From Entonaema liquescens (taxonomy: Eukaryota; Ascomycota; Sordariomycetes; Xylariales; Xylariaceae): 64,000 nucleotides of DNA. Positions within the stretch are counted from its first letter, which is position 1, and every line of letters starts with the position of its first letter. The translations under genes and the position numbers were made by a program. The notes below the pieces were generated by a model. That model ran no database searches. It had not been told where the DNA came from and was given only the letters and a program-made list of their open reading frames with translations. Location: the NCBI GenBank assembly GCA_902805475.1, contig CADCSX010000015.1, positions 1-64,000 of the forward strand. The letters run 5' to 3'. Positions 29,001 through 39,562 of the stretch are shown piece by piece.

Positions 29001-30957
29001 TTATTAATTATATATTATATAAAAAACAAAAGGAAAATAAAGAAATTTATAAAAAAATAATAAATAAAATATAAATAAAAGATAATTATTAAATAATATA
29101 TTATTAAAAAATAATAATAAAAATTAAAAATAAATAAAGTGAATTAAGTTTTTTTTAATAAAAATATAATAAAATTTTTAAATACTTAAAAACTTATTAA
29201 AAAAAAATATTAATAATATTTAAGCTATAAAAAACTATATATATAAATATAATATAATAAAAATAATAATAATAATAATATAATAATAAATATTATTTTT
29301 ATAATATTTAATAATTATTTAAATATAAATTATATAAAATAATATATAATAATTATTAAAAATTAAAAATTAAAAATTTAAATTTTTTAATATTTTATAT
29401 ATATAATTATAATTATAATTATATATAAACATTAAATAATTAAAATAAAAATTTCTAAATTAATTTTGATGATTAATATTTTATTAATATATAATAAAAT
29501 ATTATATATATTATAAATAATATAATTGTTATTAATTTTTAAAAAATATTTATTATAATATATATATAATATTATATAATTTATTTTAATTTAATTTAAT
29601 ATTTAAATATATAATATTAATATTATTTAAAAATATTTACAATTTAAAATAATTAAATATAATATATTAAATTTTGGAAATTTTTAATATATTATTTAAT
29701 ATAAAATTATATTTAATTTTATTTTTGTAAAAAAATATTAAAAATAAATTTTTTTAATAAAAAATTTATTACATAATAACAAAAAAAATAAAATCTATCA
29801 AAAATAATTTAATTATAAATATAATTAAAATTATAATTAAAAATAATTAATATTAATATAATTTATAAATTAATAGTTTATATAAATTTTTAAAAAATTT
29901 AAATAACTTTTTTTTATTTATTAAAAAATTATTGTAATAAAATATAAATATATATTTTATAATTTTTATTATATTTATTTTTTAAATTTTTTATTATATT
30001 AAATATATAATTAAATATAATTTATTAAATTTTAAAATTTTTAAATATTATATTTATAAAATTATAAATTTTTTTAATATATTATATTTTTAATTAAATT
30101 ATTAACTTTTATAAACTATTAATTTATAAATTATATTAATAAAATTAATAAGTAATTAAAGAAATACAAAAGCATTTTACGTTTAAATAAATTGTTTTAT
30201 ATATGTAACTTACGATTAATAACCATAAAATAATATATTAAAAAAAAAAAACTTAATTTTTATTTTAAAGTAATATTTAATTAAAAATAATAAATATTTA
30301 ATTTTGCATATATATTTAATAATAAAATTTTATAATTTTTGATTAATTTTATTTTATAAATTTTTATAAATTTTAATTTTTTAAAAATTGTTAAATTAAT
30401 TATGGTTATATAAATATATTTTAAAATAAAAATATAAGATTTTATTTAATTAAGTAATTTATTAATTATTTAATTAATAAATTAACTAATTAACTTATTA
30501 ATTAATTAATTAAAATCGATAAAATTATTTAAAATTAATGGTATATAAATTAAAAAATTTTAAATTTTTAATAAAGTAAATATTGGATAGAAATATAATT
30601 ATATTATAATAAATTTATATAAAAATATATATAATATTTATACAATTTTTGCGTGTATAATACTTTTATAAAATATTATATAGTTATTATTGATTTAATA
30701 TATTTTTTACTATTTAATAAATATTGTTTTAAAGATATTATGTCTTTTAAAATGATTGTTGGTTGGAAATCTGGCTTGGAGTTAATTAAGGATTTAAGAT
30801 TATTTAAGGATTTAGGGTTAATAATGGATAAAAGTAAGATTAATTTTTTTTTTTAACTGAAAATTAATTTTGCTTTTTACCGCGCGCCGTAACCCGTATC
30901 CACCCATTAAAAAAAAATCAATCTTGCTTAAAATTGATTTTGCTTTATTATTAAGAT
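23010..30957 (+). mobile_element. RIP-degraded ~7.9 kb transposon, copy B
   Basis: This is the full-length partner of copy A, same orientation, starting near AAATTTCTATACTATATT and ending at TTATTATTAAG. Most differences from copy A are transitions in both directions, so the two were mutated separately. Near the right end (30,730-30,850) copy B is less mutated than A, keeping words such as GGTTGGAAATCTGGCTTGGA. The protease-like region of copy A (5,165-5,350) corresponds to about 27,700-27,900. The 67-codon open frame at 30,653-30,856 falls in this better-preserved end and is not recognisable. Confidence 0.8.
30830..30957. repeat. Terminal inverted-motif repeat, instance 2
   Basis: Same arrangement as at the end of copy A: AAAATTAATTTTGC, a CG-rich central word (ACCGCGCGCC), then AAAATCAATCTTGC and AAAATTGATTTTGC, ending in TTATTATTAAG. 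Sequence to the right is retrotransposon, not shared with copy A. Confidence 0.6.
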
Positions 30958-33900
30958 TTTTTATTTTATAAATCGTTTAATTATATTTAAAAATTTTAAA
31001 TTTAATAATTTAAATTTTTTAATTTAGTTTTTTTATATAATGAAAATTTTATAATTCTTTTTATAAATTATAATACGTGAATTATTAAAATTTTTAATTT
31101 TTTTATTTAATATTTTTTAAAAACGTGTTTTGATTTTTATTTTAATTAATATTTTATTTTTTACGGTAAAAAATTTTATAATATTAATATTAAAAATATT
31201 ATTTATTATAAAATTAGTAATTTTAAATGGATCCGTAATCGTTATTATTAAATAAAAGTTAAATGTTAATAATTTTATATGTAATTTTTTTTAATTATAT
31301 TTTAAATAAATTTCGAATTAATATATATTAAATTTAATAAAATTATATAACGGTTTATTAATACGTAATAATATTTTTTTAAAATATTTATATTTTAATT
31401 TAATTAATATTTATATATAAATTATTTTTAATATAAGTGTTTTAAATTAAATGTAAATTATAATAATATTTTTTATTATAATTTTTATTTTCTTTTAATA
31501 AAATATAAAAGTTAAAATTAAAATATATCATTAATTAATTTTTTAAATAATAAATACGTAAATTATAATTAATTTTTTATTAAAATTATTATAATTTTTT
31601 ATAAAAAACGAGGCTATTTTTACTTTTAATTTTGCGAATTATTTATAATTTAAAAATTATTACGTTTTTATATATTTTTAAATTATACATTATTAATTTT
31701 AAAATATTTTTCTCAAATAAAACATTTAATTTTTTTATATCCGAAATTTTATATGGTTTTTTTAATATAATTATTTTTTTATTTTCCCGAAATTATATTA
31801 TTAAAATAAAATTATTTCGTTTTTTAATAAAAACAAATAATGTGGTAATGTAAGAAAAATTATTAATAAATATAAGGTTTTTTTTAAAAATAATTTAATA
31901 ATTATTAAAATTAAAAATATGTTTAAATAATTTAATTTCGAATTTTTTAATTAATATTAATTTTTTTTTAAATTAAATATAAAATTTAATATAAAAGTTT
32001 TAAAACGTAAATATATTATTAAATACGTTTAAAACAATAATAATATTTTTATTAATAATTAAAATAATTTTATATAATTCTTTTTATCTATTTTTTTTTT
32101 AATAAATAAATATTTTATTATTAATAAAAAAAAATATTAAAAAAGTTTTCTTAATATTAAAATCGTTACAAATATTTAAAACGTTATAAATTAAACGTTA
32201 TAATTTAATTTTTTTAACTTTTATTATTATTTTTTAAATTATTTACGTTTTTTATATTTATAAAAAAATAAATAATGAATTTATATTAATTTTTAAATAA
32301 GTGTTAAAAATTAAAAAAATTAAAATAAAATTATTTAAATTAATAATATTATTTATTATTTTAACAATTATTTAAAATTATAACGTATTTGAAATAAAGT
32401 TTTAAAATTTAATTATTATAATTTTATATGTTTTGTAAATAAAATTATAATATTTTTCAATTTTATTAATTAATTAATATATTTTAATTAATATTTAATA
32501 TTAAATGATTTTAATTATATAAATTTTATTTTTAAATTTAATATTATTTAAATTAATTCCGATATTATATGTGATAATATTTAAAAGTTCGAAGTAAATA
32601 TTAATTTAATATTATTTTAATATTTTTTATATTGTTTTAATTAATAAATTTTTTATAAAATATATTATTTAAAAGTTAATAACCGTATTAATTATATATA
32701 AAATTAATCGTTTATTAAAATACATAACATTAATAATTATTTCGTAATTAAAATTTATATTAAGATTTTTTAAATTAAATTTAAATTTTTATAAAATTTT
32801 ACTTTTAATTTAACAATGATAATAAAATTTATTAATTTTTTTAAAATTATTAATATTAATGTTATATTTTGATTTATTTAATAAATTGTAAAATTTACCG
32901 ATTAATAAATGGTTAAAATGGGTATAAAAATATCATAATTCGTTTTTTATAAAATAAATAACGTTTTTAAAATAAAATTATAAATATTTTTATTTTTTAA
33001 TAATATTAATCGTTACTTTATCTTTATATATTAATTAATTAATAACATTATTAAAGTATATATTTAATTAATTTATGTTTTTTAAAAAAAATAAAAACGA
33101 AGTATTTAATTTTATAACGTAAAAATTTATTTTATCGAATAAAATATTAATTATAATTATTTTTAAAAATTTAATTAATTATTTATTATTAAATTTAATA
33201 TTTATTTTTTTCGTGCGAAATTTATTTATTTTTAATTATTAATTTAAGTATTTTTTAATCAAAGCGAAATATTAATTTTTTTTAACCGTAAATACGTATA
33301 TTATATTTATATCAAATATAATATTTTAAAAAATATTTTTCGTATATTAATTTAAAATAAAGATAATATTAAATTTTTTGTTTTCGGATAAATTTAAAAT
33401 AATAACATAATATTAAAACGTTTAATTAAATAAAAATGTTATTATTAAAAATAAATTATTTTTATTATTTGAATTTAAGGATGAATTAATAGTATTTTTA
33501 TTTTAATTAAGTTTTAAATTAAAATCGTTAATTTCTTTGAAATTTACAAGGAAAATTACGTAATTTTTTTTAAAAAAACTTTACTTAATTTTTTATATTT
33601 TTTTAATTTTTTTACGTTTATATTTTAAATATTTTATTAATTAATATTTTTTTTATAAATTTAATAATGGCGTTTTTATTTTTTTATTTATTTAAAACCG
33701 TATTTATTTTTTTTATCGTTATAATAATATTTTCGATTAATGTAATTAATGTGGTTATTATTATCGTTATTATTATATCCGTTAATGGGAAATTATTATG
33801 TACTTTTCATGATTTTATATATTTTAATTAATGTTTGAAATTTATTTATTAAGTTTTTAAATTATGTAAATAATATAAAAAAAACGTGTTAAAATTAAAA

Positions 33901-36116
33901 TATAATTTAGTATATTTAATATATTATAATAATAAATTATTATTTACTTTAAAAATTATAATTTAAGGTTTTTTAATATAATAAAAATTTATTAAAAAAT
34001 AATTAAAATATTTTTATATTATTTTTTTTTTAATTTTGTTTTTTTATTTTAATATTAAAAAATATTATTAATATTTAATTATAATAATATTAAATTTTAT
34101 TTTATTTAATGTTAAAATAACGTTTTATAATAAAATATATATTTGTAAAATATTAATGTTAAAATATATTATAAAAAAAATAAATAATTATTTTTTCGGT
34201 TAAAATAATAAATAATATAATATAAAATAATATTTATTAAATTTTTATTATATAATATATATTTAAAAAAAATTTAAATTTATTTTCAAAAATATTATAA
34301 TTTTTTTATATAATTATGTTTAATATTTTAAATTTTTTTAAAATATTTTACAATAATAAAAAAATATATTTCATTAATAATATGTGTTAAAGGAATTTTA
34401 TAATAAATTTAAATTTATTAATTATTAATAAATATAAAAATTTATTTTTAAAAGTTTATTATTTATATAAATAATAAAATTATGTAAAAAGAAAAATTGT
34501 AATTTTTTATTAATAAGTTTTTTTTATTTATTTTAATGTTTAAAGAAAATGCCGGAATTATATATAAATTATTTAACGGTAATTTAAAAAGTTTAAAAAC
34601 ATTTCCCGTAATAAATAAAATAATTTATTTTTACATCGAGTTAATTTTTTATTTAAAATTATACTTTAAAATATTATTTATTTATTTTAAATAAAATATA
34701 AACAACTTTTATAAAATAATAAAAAGAAAAAGTAAAAAAAAAAAGTTAAATGTTATTTAAAAGTTATTTTAAATTTTTTATTAAAGTTAAATTATTAAAT
34801 ATTAATAATTTAATATTTTTTATAAATTAAAAGTAAAATATTTTGTAAAAAAACAAAATAATAAAACGCGTAATAAAAAAAATATATTAAAAAAAAAGGA
34901 AATAATGTTAATTATAAAGTAAATAAAGTAAATTAAATGTAAAAAAAAAATTTTTAATAAAAATAATATTAAAAAAAAAAAGTTTATTTTATTTATATAG
35001 TTTTACGAATAAATGTTTATAAGTTAAAAAACGTTAATTATTAATATATTAATGTTTAAAAATATATGGATTTTTATATGTTAAAATAAATGGGTTTTTT
35101 TTTAATATTATAAATTAAAATTTTCCACGTTAACGTATTAAGTTATTTTTATTATATTTTTTTTAATTCGTTAAAATTTTAAACCGGTAAATTATTTATT
35201 TACATAAAGTTAATAAAAAATTTCGCGTGGTTAATATTGTGTTAATTTATATAAATTTTTTATTATATTAATGTAATTTTTAATATTAATTATAATAATT
35301 TTAATATAACCGTAAAATTTATTATTACAAATTTTTAAAATTATTTTTTATATTCGTTTAACATTTTCTTAAATATTTAAACGTATAAAACGTTTTTATT
35401 AATAATTTTAAAATTTATTAAAATAAAAAATATTTAAATATTTTTTTATTAAAATATTATTTTTATAAGATTTATGGTTTTTTATTTTATTATTATATAA
35501 TTAAAATATTAAATAAAAATTATTATTATTTAATTAAAAAAGTAATTTAGTAATTTTTGTAATTTATTTATATTTTTTTATTTAATTAAATTATTATTTA
35601 TAATTTAAATTTATATTTATATAAAACTTTTTAATTACGATATTATAAAAAAAATTAATATTATAAATAATAAAAATATTAATAATAATAATAAATTTAA
35701 ATTATTATACGTAAATATAAATTTAAATAAATTATAAAATAAAGTAAAATAATAATTTATTATAAATAATTTAATTGTTTTAATGGAAAATGTTATATTA
35801 ATATCGCGTATATTATTATAATAAGATTTTTTAAATTGTTATAATAATGATTTTTTAATTTTATTAATTTATATTATTATAAATTTAATAACATTAATTA
35901 ATGTTAATAAATACGTATGTAAAAAAAAACAATAATAAAATAATAATAAATAAATAAATAAATTAAAATTAATATATTAATGATATTTAAAAAAGAAATT
36001 ATTTATTATTAAAGAACGGGAAAAACGTGTTTTTTATATAATTTAAAATATATAAATATTTCTTTATGTTAAATACGTATTACGTAATAATATGTACAAT
36101 TATCATTTAACTATTA
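30958..36116 (+). mobile_element. 5'-truncated LTR retrotransposon, + strand copy
   Basis: The segment matches the reverse complement of 44,011-49,200 over its length (for example 31,590-31,760 against 48,370-48,540, and 34,600-34,720 against 45,380-45,510). It therefore lacks about 990 bp at its 5' side, including the 5' LTR. The break is exactly where copy B ends. The 3' LTR is at 35,902-36,116. A degenerate frame from 33,077 with a few stops reads FKKNKNEVFNFIT and later ILNFLFSDKFKIIT. It loosely resembles the Ty1/copia integrase core and the following LNR-P region, but this is a weak match. Residual C and G are nearly all in CpG. The short frame at 31,632-31,853 is within this fossil. 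Confidence 0.75.
35902..36116 (+). repeat. 3' LTR of the + strand retrotransposon copy
   Basis: It starts TGTTAATAAATACG and ends TTAACTATTA, and is the reverse complement of the two LTRs of the copy at 44,011-50,187 (214 bp each). TG at the start and a final TA (from CA by RIP) fit the usual LTR ends. Confidence 0.75.
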
Positions 36117-36434
36117 TTTGATTTTTCGGTTATTTTATTAAAAAAAACATCGTAATTTTAAATTTATTTGTTTTTTAACGAGATTTAATTTTATAATTAT
36201 TTAATTTATATTGTTAAATAATTTTAATTTTAATAATTAAATATATATAATTTTTATTAAATTTAATTAAAATTTAAAATTAAATCGATTTAATTTAAAT
36301 TTTAAATTAATTTTATTTTTTATATATTTAATATAAGTAAAAAATTATTATATAATTTAAATTAATTTAATTTTAAATTAAATTATTTTAATAAATAAAA
36401 TTAAAATTAAAATAAAAATTATAGTAATTTTCAA

Positions 36435-36573
36435 TTTCGGGTAAATTTCGAATAAAATTGAATTTTTTTTTTAATTAAAAATTAATTTTATTTTTTATTA
36501 CGCGTTATAAATTATGTTTTTTCATTAAAAAAAATGAATTTTAAATAAAATTAATTTTACTTTATTATTAAAT
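36435..36573. repeat. Terminal inverted-motif repeat, instance 3 (solo)
   Basis: This resembles the ends of copies A and B (AAAATTAATTTTA, then a TACGCG centre, then AAAATTAATTTTAC and TTATTATTAAA). The sequence to its left, 36,117-36,430, is unlike either copy, so it is a solo fragment or a small independent element. It directly abuts the second CACGTG repeat copy. Confidence 0.5.
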
Positions 36574-37020
36574 AATTATTATATAATAAAATACGTATTT
36601 TATTAAATAAATTAATTAATTATATTATATATTAAATACGTATTATAAAATAATATCACGTAATAATTTATTATAAATTAAAATACGTATTTAAATATTT
36701 ATTAATTATATATAATTAATTATTATTATATAATAAATACGTATTTTCGATTATTTATTTTTTTAAAATCACGTGATAAATAAATTTTATTTAACTAATA
36801 ATTTATAATTTAAATCGTAAATAAATAATCACGTGATTAATATATATTATTACGTAATTTAAAAAAAATTATAATTCACGTAATTTAATACGTGTTAAAT
36901 ACGTATTAATTTTAAATAAAATTATTACGTAATATGAATTTTTAAATTATATAAATTAAATTTTTACATATAAAAATTTCTTAATTTAAATCGTTTGCGA
37001 TTTTTAATGTATTTTAAACT
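36570..37020. repeat. CACGTG/TACGTAC-rich repeat, copy 2 (heavily RIP-mutated)
   Basis: Aligns with about 75-520 in the same orientation. Conserved words include TACGTATTTTCGATT, TAATCACGTGATTAAT, TTCACGTAATTTAA and both terminal hairpins (TTTTTACATATAAAAA and AAATCG-TTTG-CGATTT). Nearly all differences from copy 1 are C to T or G to A, so copy 1 can serve as its unmutated reference. It ends at the edge of gene island 1. Confidence 0.8.
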
Positions 37021-37039
37021 TATAAATATTTAAAATATA

Positions 37040-38138
37040 AATATATAATAATTAAATGTGCGGTTTTTTTATCCACAAATTATATGCTGCCATTGCCGCA
37101 GTTGCTCGCTGCTAATCGTCGGTAACATTTTACGGCGTTAATGTCGCTGTTACAGTGTCGCTCCGTCGCTATAATTGCTCCTACATCGTCAATTATCCTA
37201 CGCCCACGCCACCGCTGCAGTCATTGATCCTATACCGTCTCTTACATTATTGTTCTTACTCATTTCCTAATTGTATCTAGAGATATAACAAGTCCATAGT
37301 AAAATAGTTATGTGCCTTTACTACTATCCCGTATATCGCCGCCCCTATTATCTTATCGCCGTCGCTGTTGCTATTACCGTGCTATAAATATACGCCCCGT
37401 ACAATAAAGTCATGCCTAATTTTCCTAACCTTCGTAGTTCGCCAAACCTTCGGCCTCGTTGTCACAAGCAGCCCAGAGTAGAGCGCACTCCCTCAGCCTT
37501 CATTACTTCTTACTGTTGCTGCTATTCATTTATTTCTAGCTTGATGACGAACAGCGGTCGGCGGCAACGCGAGCCTTATACTACTACCAATCCTATCAGG
37601 GTGGTCTACAAGCTGCTCCGCAATTTCCAGCGATCCTCTTCTCAACAATAGACTTTATCTCTGCAAGCTTCTAATCTTTCCCATCTCTACTGAAATTTTC
37701 TAAGGAGATTTCCTAACTACCTACGTAATCATAGTTGTGTACTGCTTGTCTGCTACAGAGAGGAGCAGCCAACAGCAAGCTTGGGCTGTCCATCTATCTC
37801 GGAGCTTAGAACGTACAGGGATAATAATGTACAAAGCGTCCTGTAGTACCATTGGCTAATCCTCCTGTGTCCTTCCCGAACCGGCAAATTCGCAGTCCTG
37901 TCAAGAACCTGATTCGCCCATAGCAGCGGAGTAGTAGGTACATGTCTCTCCCACCTACGCTGTGTCTCAACACTGCTAATACATTATCTACAGGTTATGA
38001 TAATCCACCTGCCGGATTACGCGTGAAGTAACGAGGAAGAAATCTACATACTGTGGCCCCGTCTTCCTGGCAGCTTAGCTCCATGCTGTGATATCTGCAA
38101 ACGAACATCCTGCCGAACTAACTGTCCGTTAGGCATGT
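37040..38138. other. Left part of gene island 1, no assigned gene
   Basis: Composition switches abruptly to balanced at about 37,050. A CTATAAATA box at 37,382 is followed 22 nt later by an ATG (37,412) opening a 79-codon frame to 37,651, rich in Arg, Pro and Ser and unlike any family I know. The layout, a TATA box then a CAATAAAG word, is also typical of an LTR or other element promoter. I do not call it a gene. The rest of the stretch shows nothing recognisable. Confidence 0.4.
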
Positions 38139-38549
38139 TCAGATCGTTAAGCTAACAGCTCTGCTAGAGATCCCCATGCTACTAACCGTCAGATATAGCA
38201 ACCATACTCGCGGCTGACGAGCGCAAGATGCGCTGGTCTCTCTTGGAGACGTATCATGCGTCGAGATAGTCTCTTCCTCACTTGTGGTTCTATCAGTTCC
38301 GACGCCGCCTCTCAGCTCTCTAGGGAAGCTTGTTATGTGCGTAGAGCCGTAGGTTTCCAAAACTAAGTATGGTCAGAGTTCCTTGAGAAATGGCATAGCG
38401 GTATCGATACTTGTCCCATTTCAAGGGAAATTAATCTACCTGCTGGATTGTAATGTAGACACAGCTGCCATCGACGGAACACATGCCGAGAACCGCCCGT
38501 GAGTCAGTCGGTGCTTTCGCAACAAGCCACAGAAGGTAAGACTGGGTAC
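38139..38549 (-). CDS. Possible gene fragment, hypothetical protein
   Basis: Two compatible exons can be drawn on the - strand. The first, 38,549-38,440, follows a TTTGTAG acceptor and reads SYLLWLVAKAPTDSR then MCSVDGSCVYITIQQ. The second, 38,362-38,139, reads TYGSTHITSFPRELRGG and ends ISSRAVSLTI-stop. The intervening 77 nt begin GTAGAT and end CTGACCATACTTAG, with a good branch point 10 nt from the acceptor, and frame is kept across it. No start exon could be placed and no family is recognised, so this may be the 3' end of an unknown gene, a decayed gene, or chance. Confidence 0.22.
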
Positions 38550-38559
38550 CTACAAATAT

Positions 38560-39562
38560 TAATGAAATGTTTACTACCTAGGTAGCCGCGGGCTAATTAT
38601 ATTTACATAGCAAGTCTAATATAATGGGTATCCTGTAGATGGAAGATAGGAACTTAATTTCAAAATTTGTATTGGCGAAGATATCGCAGAGTGACAACGT
38701 CGAGTTTTGGTGTAAAATGGGAGGTAGCCCGGATTGATTTAACACTTGCCCTGATACAATCGCCGGTGTACGAAAATATTTTCTATCTGATTCTAACCCT
38801 CGGGAAGATGATGTGAACTACCCGTCCTTCTAGCCACTCCAGCGTTCAGCTGAGAATGGTAATGGCTATCCCCTCATTGAACCTCCGCGCTTTACGTTGC
38901 TACTGAACTTAGCCGTCTTGAACGACACGACAGCTTGGGACTGAGAGACAGAGCAGCACCTCACAACTATAGCAGAGATAGCTAAGATAAAAGATGATTC
39001 TTATACGTATAGCTCTAGCTCTTGTAGCTACTCAGCTTAGAGTTCCCTGTATGACAACGAAGTTGCTTCACGCTTTTGGCACCACGTGGCGATACCTCTC
39101 GAGAGACAAATCCAAAGCTTCGTGTGATATAAGGAATTTTCGGTTGCTTGCTGACAGCATCGCGTCTCTACCTGCTGATAGTATTGTTACAACTAGTGGC
39201 TGTCGAATCTAAGCAACTGGCGTCGATCAGAGAAAAGCCTTAGGCATATGTAGTTGGGTACAGGCGGCTTTTTGTACTGTTAGATGGTACTGCTTGAGAA
39301 AAAAAAAAATGTTAACAGATTAATGATTGTCCCCTGGGATTCTAGCCTGCTTACTTACAACATTTCCTAGAGATAAAGCGCATACTGCCCGACGATTACG
39401 AAGGGGAGTTGCCAAATAAATATCAAAGCATCCAGTGGAGAACTACTTGGTTTAATTCAAAGCATTATGCATTAACTAGTTCTATGGCCTCTATCCTTCT
39501 AATTGCGTAGCATACATCTCACCGTTCCACCAGAGCTGCAGCATTTACCGATCGCTCAACCT
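38560..39562. other. Intergenic stretch, no assigned gene
   Basis: Balanced composition without a recognisable gene. A 72-codon + strand frame at 38,994-39,212 has no known content. A short A-run lies at 39,300-39,309. The part nearest 39,562 is presumably the 3' region of the monooxygenase gene. Confidence 0.4.

Noticed and set aside
31632..31853. 73-codon open frame rich in Ile, Phe, Tyr, Asn
   Set aside because: It is part of the RIP-mutated retrotransposon; the matching stretch of the other copy is interrupted.
1..36900. Mitochondrial DNA as the source of the AT-rich sequence
   Set aside because: There are no mitochondrial genes or tRNAs, nuclear-type retroelement fossils are present, and RIP-like transitions separate repeat copies.
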